A DNA stretch of 64,000 nucleotides. Origin: Alteromonas sp. BMJM2. GTDB lineage: Bacteria > Pseudomonadota > Gammaproteobacteria > Enterobacterales > Alteromonadaceae. Of this stretch, positions 18,555 to 27,680 are shown piece by piece. The notes below the pieces were generated by a model. The model worked only from the letters and a program-made list of their open reading frames with translations. It searched no databases and was not told where the DNA came from. Each line of letters starts with the position of its first letter. The first letter of the stretch is position 1. The DNA lies in the NCBI RefSeq assembly GCF_027257845.1, contig NZ_JAPVOT010000016.1, forward strand, positions 1 to 64,000. The letters run 5' to 3'. The position numbers and the translations under genes were made by a program.

Positions 18555-19775
18555 ATGTATGACAATACAGCAATATACGAGCTTACCAAGCATCGGAGCC
18601 TTCTGCACGTGCCCAAAGAACCTACGGAACAGCCTACTGTTAGCGACTGTTTTGAAAATTTTATCATCTCAACCGACCGTGTGTTTGAGATCCTGGGAAA
18701 ATCTCCGGTGGGCAGTGTTACCTTTGAGCAATCGGAGCAAGGCGATGCGCGCAGACAACTGCTGCACGTAGAAAAAGTAGCTATTGAAAATAAACGGCTG
18801 CGCAAAACGTCTGAAGCTTCTTACATTGAGTCTATTAGTTACCAGCTTCACGACATTATCATTGAAGAAATGTCTGAGTATTTAAAAGATATACCAGCTG
18901 TAATGGGTAACCTGCTCAATCTGCCGCACAATATTGGAATGTTGCTAGATGCACTGGCGGTGAGAGCCTGTTCTGTATCAAAGCTTGAACCTATTGTTGC
19001 CACCATGTCATGGCTAGTTGACGACCTTACGAGCATTGTAAATACACCTCGTTTTAGACGAAAGGACTCTCGTGGCCGTATAATTATTGTTGAAACACTT
19101 CGAACTGCACTCAGTTTTTTGGGTATTGATAATCTAAGACTGCTCATCCCATCGCTCATTGTAAAACGCGCCACGCCACAAATTACCGATCCCTTCCCAC
19201 TGATTAAACAAAAGCTGTCTAGTTACTCAACGGGTGTAGCGATAACGGCGCAACATATCGCCATCGCGCAGGGAATCAACAAGAGCGATGCCTACATGCT
19301 TGGCATGCTAGGCAACTTAGGCCGATGCGCTGTTATTCGACTCTATTTTAGAATGTTCGACAAAGTGCAGTTGCACCTTTTACAAGAATGCCAGAAAGAC
19401 AAGGAGCACAAGCGCCACGATGCTTTGATTAAAATAGTGCCATCGGCCAACCACCTCATTGCGCTACAGCAAACCTTTGCCGATGCGTTAACTGCAGATG
19501 TGTTAGACGAACTGGCATTGAAACGACTGTTTATCACGCCTGCTATGCGGGCAATCGTAGGCTCATCACACGCAGAACCCTCAGTATTAAGCGATACGCT
19601 TTCACAAGCGCGATTATATGCTCAAGTTCGAGCGCTGCACCAAAATAAGCTCACCGACGCAAATACGGCAAAATTAGCCTTGTCAGCATTAAAATACCCG
19701 CAGGGCATGTTAGCAAAGTTGAAAAACATCGATATTTTCACACTTCCTCTCGTAAAAAGTGATGCCGAAGATTAA
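18555..19775 (+). CDS. HDOD-domain protein
   Basis: A 406-residue protein with an HDOD domain, the degenerate HD-fold used in bacterial signalling, probably spanning about 110-310. Recognisable features are the block around LRTALSFLGIDNLRLLIPSLIV and later AYMLGMLGNLGRCAV. The N-terminal 100 residues have no recognised domain. The HD pair needed for phosphohydrolase activity is not evident, as is usual for HDOD. It has no operon partner and its target is unknown. It is probably cytoplasmic, with no signal or membrane segments. Confidence 0.75.
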   Translation: MYDNTAIYELTKHRSLLHVPKEPTEQPTVSDCFENFIISTDRVFEILGKSPVGSVTFEQSEQGDARRQLLHVEKVAIENKRLRKTSEASYIESISYQLHDIIIEEMSEYLKDIPAVMGNLLNLPHNIGMLLDALAVRACSVSKLEPIVATMSWLVDDLTSIVNTPRFRRKDSRGRIIIVETLRTALSFLGIDNLRLLIPSLIVKRATPQITDPFPLIKQKLSSYSTGVAITAQHIAIAQGINKSDAYMLGMLGNLGRCAVIRLYFRMFDKVQLHLLQECQKDKEHKRHDALIKIVPSANHLIALQQTFADALTADVLDELALKRLFITPAMRAIVGSSHAEPSVLSDTLSQARLYAQVRALHQNKLTDANTAKLALSALKYPQGMLAKLKNIDIFTLPLVKSDAED

Positions 19776-20111
19776 TTTTTAGTGGATATTCATGCAGCCC
19801 GCCAGCACAAGAGATAATCGTTTAAACAAAAATTAGTCACCCATTTTAAGACTCAGCGCCACCGTTGCTGCATGCCTCAGCCTAAAATCAACTACTAAAA
19901 ATCTCTATTACCAAATGATATTGCTTAGCAGTTAATAGTTATTCACTTTTCTTGCAAATTAAGCCACAGTCCTTGTAAACAAAGGGCTAGAGCATCCCTA
20001 AGACAAGACAAATGTTTAAAAAAATGGCATACTATGCTCCAGTATAGTTTTATTTTTTGCGCTTTTTCGTACCATATTTGGTGCAATGCGCTCAATGCAG
20101 AGGTAGTGATA
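19776..20111. other. Intergenic region upstream of the ast cluster
   Basis: This 336-bp AT-rich region contains no gene. It holds the candidate ArgR box described separately and a small inverted repeat ACTAT-N8-ATAGT (20031-20048) near the astC start. No terminator follows the HDOD gene clearly. Confidence 0.5.
19932..19945. promoter_or_regulatory. Candidate ArgR (ARG) box
   Basis: TTAATAGTTATTCA matches the consensus ARG box TGAATAATTATTCA at 12 of 14 positions. It lies about 170 bp before the astC start, where arginine control would make sense. A second box at the usual 2-3 bp spacing is not visible, which weakens the call. Confidence 0.35.
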
Positions 20112-21317
20112 ATGAAGGTAACTCGCGCGACGTTTGACGATGTAATGGTTCCTAACTATAACCCGGCTCATATGGTACCGGTTCGCGGCGAAGGCTCGCG
20201 CGTCTGGGATCAAGAAGGTGCTGAGTACGTCGACTTTGCAGGCGGCATTGCAGTAAATGTTTTAGGTCACTGCCACCCTGAACTTGTTAAAGCCCTCAAT
20301 GAACAAGGCTCAAAGCTTTGGCATTTAAGCAACGTTTTTACTAACGAGCCATCATTACGCTTAGCGAAAAAGCTGGCTGATGCGACGTTCGCCGATAAGG
20401 TATATTTCGCAAACTCCGGTGCAGAAGCTAACGAAGCAGCTCTTAAGCTTGCACGCCGTTGGGCTCTTGATAAACACGGCGAAGATAAAAATCAAATCAT
20501 CGCGTTTAACAAAGGGTTCCACGGCCGTACATTCTTTACTGTAACCGTAGGTGGACAAGCAGCTTACTCTGATGGTTTTGGACCTAAGCCAGGCGCCGTT
20601 GACCACTGTGACTTCAACGATCTTGCCGCTTTTGAAGCCATGATTTCTGACAAAACCTGTGCGGTAATGATGGAACCGCTACAGGGCGAAGGCGGTATCA
20701 TTACGCCTGACATTGAATTTGTTAAAGGCGTACGCGAGTTGTGTGACAAGCACAATGCACTACTCATTTTAGACGAAGTTCAGTCTGGTGTTGGTCGTAC
20801 TGGTCATCTGTATGCTTATATGGGTTTAGGCATAACGCCTGACATTTTAACTACCGCCAAATCATTGGGCGGCGGATTCCCAATTGGCGCCATGTTGACG
20901 ACTACAGACATCGCGGCACATCTCAAGCCTGGAACTCACGGTAGTACATACGGTGGTAACCCGCTGGCCTGTGCAGTAGCAGAAAAAGCGCTAGATATTG
21001 TAAACCAACCTGAAGTGCTAGAAGGCGTGCTGAAGAAAGAGGCATTGTTCCGCAAAATTCTTGGCGAAATAAACGATAAATATCACGTTTTCGAAGAAAT
21101 TCGTGGCCAAGGTATGCTTCTTGGATGCGCACTGAATGAAAAATATCAGGGCCGTGCGAAAGATTTTATGACCGCAGCGACTAAAGAGCACTTAATGTGT
21201 CTAGTTGCTGGTATGAATGTCATTCGTTTTGCACCATCACTTGTCATTCCTGACGAGGATATCGTAGAAGGTCTTGCACGTTTCGAGCGCGCAGTTGCCG
21301 CTATTGTAAACGCCTAA
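20112..21317 (+). CDS. astC: Acetylornithine/succinylornithine aminotransferase
   Basis: A class III PLP aminotransferase of 401 residues. Family members act on N-acetylornithine (ArgD, biosynthesis) and N-succinylornithine (AstC, arginine catabolism), often both. The PLP lysine is Lys250 in [14 protein letters not shown]; the aspartate is in LILDEVQSG (about 221). The start at 20112 ([10 protein letters not shown]) is supported by AGGTAGTG just upstream; the open frame reaches 20034 but the extension is not family-like. astA and astD follow, which favours the catabolic AstC role. argD function may be shared, since no separate argD is seen here. Confidence 0.9.
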   Translation: MKVTRATFDDVMVPNYNPAHMVPVRGEGSRVWDQEGAEYVDFAGGIAVNVLGHCHPELVKALNEQGSKLWHLSNVFTNEPSLRLAKKLADATFADKVYFANSGAEANEAALKLARRWALDKHGEDKNQIIAFNKGFHGRTFFTVTVGGQAAYSDGFGPKPGAVDHCDFNDLAAFEAMISDKTCAVMMEPLQGEGGIITPDIEFVKGVRELCDKHNALLILDEVQSGVGRTGHLYAYMGLGITPDILTTAKSLGGGFPIGAMLTTTDIAAHLKPGTHGSTYGGNPLACAVAEKALDIVNQPEVLEGVLKKEALFRKILGEINDKYHVFEEIRGQGMLLGCALNEKYQGRAKDFMTAATKEHLMCLVAGMNVIRFAPSLVIPDEDIVEGLARFERAVAAIVNA

Positions 21318-21334
21318 TTACCTCTACCAGAGTA

Positions 21335-22378
21335 GTGAATATGAATATCATTCGCCCTATTACAAAAGCGGATTACAGTGCGCTTAAGGATATCGCTGTC
21401 GAATCGGGCATTGGCTTTACGTCTTTGCCCGTTAACGATGAGCTTTTACAGCGCAAGATAGACCGCGCCGACAGTACGTTTAACAAAACGAATGTGACTG
21501 AACCAGGCGATGAGTCTTATTTATTTGTTATGGAAGATACTGCAACCGGCGAAGTCGTTGGCACGACTGGCATTGAAGCCGCAGTAGGTATAGATGATGC
21601 TTTTTATCATTATCACTTGAGCAAAGTGGTGCACGCTTCTCGTGAGTTGAATATTCACAACACCGTGGACATTCTTACTTTCTGTAACGACTACACTGGC
21701 GTGACAGAAATCTGCACACTGTTTTTGCGTGAGCAGGCAAGAGGCGGCATAAATGGTCGATTCTTATCGAAAGTTCGCTTTTTGTTCATGATGGAACATC
21801 GCGAACGCTTTTCTGAAACCGTCATCGCAGAAATGCGCGGTGTCAGTGATGAACAAGGCCGCTCTCCATTTTGGGAGTGGTTAGAAACACACTTTTTCTC
21901 AATGGACTTTCCGACTGCTGACTACCTCACAGGAATTGGTAATAAGGTGTTTATTGCCGAGCTTATGCCGAAATACCCTATTTACGTGAACTTGCTCAGT
22001 CAGGCCGCACAAGATGTCATTGGAAAGGTTCATGAAAAAACACGCCCTGCTCTTCAACTTCTTGAAGAGGAAGGTTTTTCGTGCAGGGGCTATGTGGATA
22101 TTTTCGATGCAGGTCCTACGGTAGAAGCAAATCTCAGCCATATTCGAACCGCCCAGTCTAGCCTTAAGTTACCTGTTGTTATTGACGACATGGCCGCTGC
22201 TCAAGGGCAAACGCACTACATCATCAACACATCTATCAGCGAGTTTCGCGCAGTTGCCGCAGAGATGACCGTAAGTGAAGAGCAACGTGTTGCGGTGCTT
22301 TCTCGTCAAGCTGCTGCTGCCTTAAATGTTAATGAAGGCGACTCGGTGCGCTTTGCGCCCGTTACGTTTCGCGACTAA
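21335..22378 (+). CDS. astA: Arginine N-succinyltransferase
   Basis: AstA transfers succinyl from succinyl-CoA to arginine, the first step of the AST pathway. The 347-residue GNAT-like fold shows the family blocks [16 protein letters not shown] at the start, [10 protein letters not shown] (about 78), [24 protein letters not shown] (about 130-153, split here by function) and the C-terminal domain. The length matches E. coli AstA (344). It begins 17 nt after astC and is followed 14 nt later by astD, so the three are one operon. astB and astE are not in this window. Confidence 0.93.
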   Translation: MNMNIIRPITKADYSALKDIAVESGIGFTSLPVNDELLQRKIDRADSTFNKTNVTEPGDESYLFVMEDTATGEVVGTTGIEAAVGIDDAFYHYHLSKVVHASRELNIHNTVDILTFCNDYTGVTEICTLFLREQARGGINGRFLSKVRFLFMMEHRERFSETVIAEMRGVSDEQGRSPFWEWLETHFFSMDFPTADYLTGIGNKVFIAELMPKYPIYVNLLSQAAQDVIGKVHEKTRPALQLLEEEGFSCRGYVDIFDAGPTVEANLSHIRTAQSSLKLPVVIDDMAAAQGQTHYIINTSISEFRAVAAEMTVSEEQRVAVLSRQAAAALNVNEGDSVRFAPVTFRD

Positions 22379-22392
22379 TAAAGGACATCCCT

Positions 22393-23862
22393 ATGCTACA
22401 CACACATTATATCAACGGTGAGTGGATTGCCGGAGAAGGTCACGACCTTGCCTCAATTGATCCAGCTAAAAACAAAGTAATTTGGGAAGGGAAATCTGCT
22501 ACTGCATCACAGATAGATACGGCGATTAAATCAGCCAGAGCAGCCCTTGTTGAATGGAGCTTAAAAACCGTAGAACAACGTCTAGACATCATCAAAGCCT
22601 ACGGCAGAAAGCTTGAAGAAGCGAAAGAACACCTCGCTAAAGTAATGGCGAAAGAAACGGGCAAGCCAGAGTGGGAAACGGCCACCGAAGTTGGCGCCAT
22701 GATGGGTAAAATTGGCATTTCTGAAAAAGCATTCTTTGAGCGTACCGGCGATGTGGAAAACCCTATGCCGGTGGGTAAGGCGTTTATACGTCATAAGCCT
22801 CACGGTGTCGTCGCCGTATTCGGGCCTTACAACTTCCCAGGCCACTTACCAAATGGTCACATTGTGCCTGCACTTATTGCGGGAAACACCGTCGTGTTTA
22901 AGCCAAGCGACCTTACCCCTATGGTAGCGCAAGAAATGGTGAAACTGTGGGATGCTGCAGGCTTACCTAAAGGCGTGTTAAACCTTGTACAAGGTGAAGT
23001 GGAAACCGGTAAAGCACTTGCCGCTCATAACGATATTGACGGGTTATTTTTTACCGGTAGTTCACGCACCGGTCGAGTGCTACACGAACAGTTTGCAGGT
23101 CATCCTGGCAAAATTCTTGCCCTTGAAATGGGTGGTAACAACCCTCTCATCGTTAGAGATGTCAGTGACATAGATGCCGCGACTCATGACATCGTGCAAT
23201 CGGCTTTCATTACATCTGGACAACGCTGCACCTGTGCACGTCGCTTATTTTTGCCAGCAAACGCGCAAGGTGATGCAATCCTCGAGCGCTTAATTGCCAT
23301 GACTAAGAATATCAAAGTGGGCGATTATGATGCACAAGAGCAACCCTTTATGGGCGCGATGATTTCAAGCAAAGCGGCAGCTTCTATGGTTGCAGCGCAA
23401 AGCGAGCTTGAAGCATTAGGCGGTAAAGTGCTCGTTCGATTAGAACAACCAGACTCGCAAAAAGGGTTTGCCACGCCGGGTATTATCGACGTAACTGACA
23501 TGCTTGACGCACTGCCTGATGAAGAGCATTTCGGCCCGCTATTGAAAGTGATTCGATACACCGATTTTGACGATGCCATTGCAGAAGCCAACAATACGAG
23601 CTTCGGTTTATCAGCAGGTTTACTCGGTGATAGCGAAGAAGACTATCGCTATTTCTTTGCACGCATTCGTGCAGGGATTGTTAACTGGAATAGACCGATT
23701 ACCGGCGCAACCAGTGCTGCTCCATTCGGTGGAATTGGCGATAGCGGTAACCATCGTGCCAGTGCGTTTTATGCCGCTGACTATTGCGCCTACCCAGTGG
23801 CATCAGTCGAGCTCGATAAAGTTACGCTACCGGGCAAATTAAGCCCTGGCTTATCACTATAA
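22393..23862 (+). CDS. astD: Succinylglutamate-semialdehyde dehydrogenase
   Basis: AstD oxidises N-succinylglutamate semialdehyde to N-succinylglutamate with NAD, the fourth AST step. This 489-residue aldehyde dehydrogenase has the catalytic Cys279 in SGQRCTC, the general-base Glu245 in LEMGGNN, and the NAD-binding Asn/Lys region GPYNFPGH (about 144) and FKPSD (about 169). FTGSSRTG lies near 220. AAGGAC precedes the ATG. It is co-transcribed with astC-astA and the following DUF1338 gene. Confidence 0.94.
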   Translation: MLHTHYINGEWIAGEGHDLASIDPAKNKVIWEGKSATASQIDTAIKSARAALVEWSLKTVEQRLDIIKAYGRKLEEAKEHLAKVMAKETGKPEWETATEVGAMMGKIGISEKAFFERTGDVENPMPVGKAFIRHKPHGVVAVFGPYNFPGHLPNGHIVPALIAGNTVVFKPSDLTPMVAQEMVKLWDAAGLPKGVLNLVQGEVETGKALAAHNDIDGLFFTGSSRTGRVLHEQFAGHPGKILALEMGGNNPLIVRDVSDIDAATHDIVQSAFITSGQRCTCARRLFLPANAQGDAILERLIAMTKNIKVGDYDAQEQPFMGAMISSKAAASMVAAQSELEALGGKVLVRLEQPDSQKGFATPGIIDVTDMLDALPDEEHFGPLLKVIRYTDFDDAIAEANNTSFGLSAGLLGDSEEDYRYFFARIRAGIVNWNRPITGATSAAPFGGIGDSGNHRASAFYAADYCAYPVASVELDKVTLPGKLSPGLSL

Positions 23863-23883
23863 AAATGCAAGGACCCTACTTAA

Positions 23884-24690
23884 ATGCATAGTAATATCGA
23901 TACTTTATTTGCCAATATGTGGGAAGACTACGTAAAGATAACGCCGTCTGCGCACAAGATTCATACTCTGCTTGCCGGTGAAGAAAACAATAGCAATATT
24001 GTTAACGACCACGTTGCGTTTAGAACCTTTGCGTTAGATAAGACACGACTTGATAAGTTAGCAGCTCACTTCCTAGCACTGGGCTATGAAGCAAAAGGCG
24101 ACTACGACTTTGAAGCGAAAAAGCTAACGGCTAAACACTTTGAGCACCCAGACGATACCAAGCCTAAAGTGTTTATTAGCGAACTTCGCGTTGATGAACT
24201 GTCTGGCGACGTTCAAGCAATTATTAAAAAGCTAGTGGCACAAATGCCAAGTGATATTACTGATGCAGACAATTTCCTGTACTCGGGTAAGCACTGGGAT
24301 GTGAGTAAAGCCGAATACGATACGCTCATCAATGAATCTGAATACGCTGCTTGGATGGCTGCGTGGGGCTTCAGAGCGAATCATTTCACGGTAAGTGTTA
24401 ACCATTTGAGTCGCACTAATGAACTGAGTGATGTAAACACCCTTCTTAAAGAAGCAGGGTTTGTTTTAAATACATCCGGCGGCGAAATAAAAGGTGGCGC
24501 TGAGGTTTTCCTAGCCCAGTCATCGACAATGGCCGACCGTAGCGACGTTTCATTTAGCGAAGAAACGCTGTCTATTCCAAGCTGCTTTTATGAATTTGCT
24601 CAGCGCTACGACATGCCAAACGGCGAGCGCTATCAGGGTTTTGTTGCAGCCTCTGCAGACAAGATTTTTGAAAGTACTAACGCAAAGTAA
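23884..24690 (+). CDS. DUF1338-family protein (2-oxoadipate dioxygenase/decarboxylase-like)
   Basis: This 268-residue protein belongs to the DUF1338 family, whose studied member HglS of Pseudomonas putida is a metal-dependent dioxygenase/decarboxylase turning 2-oxoadipate into 2-hydroxyglutarate. Candidate metal ligands are His43 (NDHVAFRTF), His167 (RANHFTV) and Glu237 (CFYEFAQ). Arg47 has the same +4 spacing from the first His as the substrate-binding Arg recalled in HglS. The protein is much shorter than HglS (about 460), so the substrate may differ. It starts 21 nt after astD, so a role in arginine/ornithine-derived 2-oxoacid metabolism is inferred, not shown. Confidence 0.8.
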   Translation: MHSNIDTLFANMWEDYVKITPSAHKIHTLLAGEENNSNIVNDHVAFRTFALDKTRLDKLAAHFLALGYEAKGDYDFEAKKLTAKHFEHPDDTKPKVFISELRVDELSGDVQAIIKKLVAQMPSDITDADNFLYSGKHWDVSKAEYDTLINESEYAAWMAAWGFRANHFTVSVNHLSRTNELSDVNTLLKEAGFVLNTSGGEIKGGAEVFLAQSSTMADRSDVSFSEETLSIPSCFYEFAQRYDMPNGERYQGFVAASADKIFESTNAK

Positions 24691-24774
24691 GACGACTGTT
24701 TAGCCCTCTTTACTGCGTGTTTTGATGGCGCTTTTAGTCTTAATACGGTGAAGCCGTACTATAGAAAACGCGAT

Positions 24775-24817
24775 AAAAAAAAGTCTTGGCGTCACAACAT
24801 GTGACGCTGGGCTTTTT
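24775..24817. terminator. Bidirectional terminator between ast cluster and GGDEF-EAL gene
   Basis: The core stem GCGTCACA/TGTGACGC (24789-24796, 24800-24807) has a 3-nt loop and outer pairing of an A-run with a T-run. Each strand ends in six or more T. The convergent genes on either side suit a shared terminator. A smaller TACGG/CCGTA hairpin (24744-24758) precedes it. Confidence 0.85.
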
Positions 24818-24911
24818 TATTGAGCCTGAGTTATTAATGCCTTTATTTACGATTCTCTATATAAACTTGGGTGTACATCACCGCTATTCAAAGTTTTTAT
24901 TCGCAAGACTA

Positions 24912-27071
24912 TCAATAGCGCTTAGAGCCTGAAGTATGGCGTGCTAGAAACTGGTCATACGGCATTGGCTTGTCGAAATAGAAACCCTGCATAAGTTTCA
25001 CGTCGGCCTGCTCCATAAAGGGCAAGTAAGTTTCCAGCTCTATACCTTCCACTACAACCTCAATTTCTAGGCTTCGAAGCATAGTCACTATACCGCTAAA
25101 TAACGCATAAGCTTTGCTGTCTCGATGTACTCCACTCACTAAACTTCTATCGATTTTGACTACCTGAAACTGAAACATTCGCAAGTAACTTAATGACGAA
25201 AAACCGGTACCGAAATCATCCAATGAGAGCCGGAATCCAAGCTCTCGCAGTGTATTTAATGAACGTAATGCGGTTTTTTCATCCCTTACAAACACCGATT
25301 CAGTAAGCTCTAACTCAATGTACTCGGGAGAGACGTGACTTGTAAGGCAGATGTCTAACGCTTTCTCTGGAAACGTTTCATCGAGCATTTGGTTTGCACT
25401 AATGTTCACTGATAATGGAATAGCCTCGCCCTGCTGTGATTCCATTATTGAAATATAGTCACAGGCCGCTTCGATTGCTTGTAAGCCAATGGCGCTGTCA
25501 AGGTTATGCTCCTCGGCAATAGGTATGAATATGCCAGGCGATACCACTCCGTGTAGACCTGAAATCCAGCGGCACAGCACTTCCCCACCCTTTAAGTTGC
25601 CGTGAAGATCGTATTTCCCTTGTATATAAAAATCGAGCAAATGATTTTCTACCGCTTTACGCAGGTCGTTCACCATGCTTACCTGCTGCGTCATACTCTC
25701 GTAGAGGCCAGTTTCGTAGACAAACACGCGCCCTTTACCCAACTCTTTCGCTCTGTACATGGCGGCATCAGCGCATTGAATGAGGCTTTTTATTCCGTTA
25801 CTGTGCTGTGGATATGCGGCAATACCGATACTTGAGGATAATCGCAACTCAGTGCCTTTGGCATAAATCACATCCTCTTCGATTTGCTCTATTAGCCTCT
25901 CACATTTTTCTTTGACGCTGCCAGAGGCTTCTTCTTTGAGCACCACTAGAAATTCATCACCACCCCATCGTCCAACCTCGCCAATAGGTCCAAACATAGC
26001 GGTTAACAGTGCGGAAACTCGCTGAAGCTCCTCATCACCTTTATCATGACCTGCGGTGTCATTGATGGCTTTAAAGCCGTCTAAATCAAGGAAAATAAGG
26101 AGAAAAGGCTCGCCGCTTGCTGCATACGATTCGATAGACTCGCGGAGCCAATTTCTGTTAGACAGGCCCGTTAAATCGTCATGCTGTGCTAACTGTTTCA
26201 ATCGCGCTTCATTGCGCTTTTTGTCGCTAACATCACGTAGTGTAGCGATCAAATAAGAGGAGGTTTGCCGATATGCCTCGAACACGGCTATAGAAATATC
26301 GACGACGCGTGTTTTACCAGAAAACGAATCTATCTTTGATTCAAAGCGCAGCTGCTTATCGCACATAAGCTGCTGTTCATTCACCTTAGCAGTTGCCAAT
26401 AGCTCATTAAAGTTTTCGCCAATGCATTTTTCTTTTACCGGGGCCTCTAACAAGCGAATAAAGGCGTCGTTACATTCGGTGATGACAAGGTCGGGAGTTA
26501 ACACCAGCATAGGCTCTCGCGAGCTGGCAAATGCAGATGCCATTAAATCAAAGGATTGCTCTGCTTTACGCTGTTGAGTGATATCTTTGGTGGTGCCAAC
26601 AATATTGAGCGCTTCACTAACACTTCCTCTTTTTAGCACCCGCCCTCGTAGCCGTATCCACTGATAATCAGCCTTGAAGAGTAAGCGAAACGATACCTCA
26701 ATACGATCTCGGTTACCGTGTATCGCCATAGACCAATGAAACTGCAGGTTTTCAATATCATCTTCATGCACACGTGCCATTAGCTCTATGATAGTGCCAG
26801 ACCACGTTGAGCTATTGCCACTATATAGCGAAAACGAACGGATCTCCATAATGTCGCCATCAGCTTGCCAACTCCAAAAAGATTCTTGGGAAGCCCATAA
26901 CGCTAGCTCTAAGTCGACTTGAGACTGCTGACTTTCACGGAGCGCATCATATAGCTGCCGCGACTTTTTTGTAAGTAAGCCTTCAGCTTCTTTGCGTGCA
27001 TTTCTTTCACGCTTTAAACGGCGCTCAAGTAACTCTATTTGCCTTTCACTGTCCGTGTAATTGTGCGGCAT
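24912..27071 (-). CDS. PAS-GGDEF-EAL cyclic-di-GMP protein paired with H-NOX
   Basis: A 719-residue cytoplasmic signalling protein. An N-terminal coiled coil (about 5-60) is followed by two PAS-like domains (about 60-170 and 175-285), a GGDEF domain with intact GGDEF (370-374) and an EAL domain with EVL (497-499). No RxxD inhibitory site precedes GGDEF. The EAL domain keeps NISANQ, ELTES, DDFGTG, KIDRSL and VVEGIE, so both making and breaking c-di-GMP are possible. It begins 8 nt after the H-NOX gene. Elsewhere H-NOX proteins bind and tune such enzymes in response to NO, so this is the likely output partner. Confidence 0.9.
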   Translation of the reverse strand: MPHNYTDSERQIELLERRLKRERNARKEAEGLLTKKSRQLYDALRESQQSQVDLELALWASQESFWSWQADGDIMEIRSFSLYSGNSSTWSGTIIELMARVHEDDIENLQFHWSMAIHGNRDRIEVSFRLLFKADYQWIRLRGRVLKRGSVSEALNIVGTTKDITQQRKAEQSFDLMASAFASSREPMLVLTPDLVITECNDAFIRLLEAPVKEKCIGENFNELLATAKVNEQQLMCDKQLRFESKIDSFSGKTRVVDISIAVFEAYRQTSSYLIATLRDVSDKKRNEARLKQLAQHDDLTGLSNRNWLRESIESYAASGEPFLLIFLDLDGFKAINDTAGHDKGDEELQRVSALLTAMFGPIGEVGRWGGDEFLVVLKEEASGSVKEKCERLIEQIEEDVIYAKGTELRLSSSIGIAAYPQHSNGIKSLIQCADAAMYRAKELGKGRVFVYETGLYESMTQQVSMVNDLRKAVENHLLDFYIQGKYDLHGNLKGGEVLCRWISGLHGVVSPGIFIPIAEEHNLDSAIGLQAIEAACDYISIMESQQGEAIPLSVNISANQMLDETFPEKALDICLTSHVSPEYIELELTESVFVRDEKTALRSLNTLRELGFRLSLDDFGTGFSSLSYLRMFQFQVVKIDRSLVSGVHRDSKAYALFSGIVTMLRSLEIEVVVEGIELETYLPFMEQADVKLMQGFYFDKPMPYDQFLARHTSGSKRY

Positions 27072-27079
27072 AAATAAGC

Positions 27080-27619
27080 CTAGGCCACTACAGCTATGCT
27101 GAATTCGTAAGTATGGGGAGTACTCAGCTGGTGTGTCTCACGCTCTAATTTACAATTGAAGTAGTCGGCGGCACCATCCATAAGACCTTCTGCAAGGGCA
27201 AATAAATTGCGTTCAGAGTAGTACTGTAATCGCATTGTCGTGTCGGTTCTCGACAACACCTTAAAGCGTGGTAAGTCTGCGTCAGGATAGAGCTTCTTAA
27301 CCTGTACATGGATATCGTCGTCAAGGTGGCCCAGCATATCCAGCATATTATCGGTATTTGCTAGCACATCACCATGAGCGGCCCCTAATTTTCCAAAAAG
27401 AAAATAACCGAAATCATACAGCAGCTCGTTGGCAGATTTCCCGGTTTTTTCCACCAGCACACCCAACAGCCGCTCCATATCTTCATAAGGGTAATAACCT
27501 ACTGCTGTGTAGGCGCCCTCGTTTTCTAGCTCTGCTTCCACAATGACGTCATCGGCAAATTCTGGCGACACGTTTTCTTCTAACATATCGATCAGCGACG
27601 TAAAAACAATACCCAACAT
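27080..27619 (-). CDS. H-NOX heme nitric-oxide sensor
   Basis: A stand-alone 179-residue H-NOX (heme NO-binding) protein. The proximal heme ligand is His104 in DDIHVQVKKLYPDADLP, with the conserved Pro117. The heme-propionate YxSxR motif is Tyr133-Ser135-Arg137 (YYSER). It is cytoplasmic. It sits directly upstream of, and almost touches, the GGDEF-EAL gene, the arrangement known from Shewanella and Legionella, where NO-bound H-NOX alters c-di-GMP turnover and thus biofilm formation. No NsrR- or FNR-type site could be recognised in the short gap to parC. Confidence 0.93.
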   Translation of the reverse strand: MLGIVFTSLIDMLEENVSPEFADDVIVEAELENEGAYTAVGYYPYEDMERLLGVLVEKTGKSANELLYDFGYFLFGKLGAAHGDVLANTDNMLDMLGHLDDDIHVQVKKLYPDADLPRFKVLSRTDTTMRLQYYSERNLFALAEGLMDGAADYFNCKLERETHQLSTPHTYEFSIAVVA

Positions 27620-27680
27620 ATACGGTTTCCTTCAATGCTCTAACGAAAGTGTAGTTCACACACATTGTTAACAACAAAAT

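Noticed and set aside
24912..27071. EVL instead of EAL as loss of phosphodiesterase activity
   Set aside because: The catalytic Glu and all other metal and substrate motifs seen are kept; EVL variants are known to be active.
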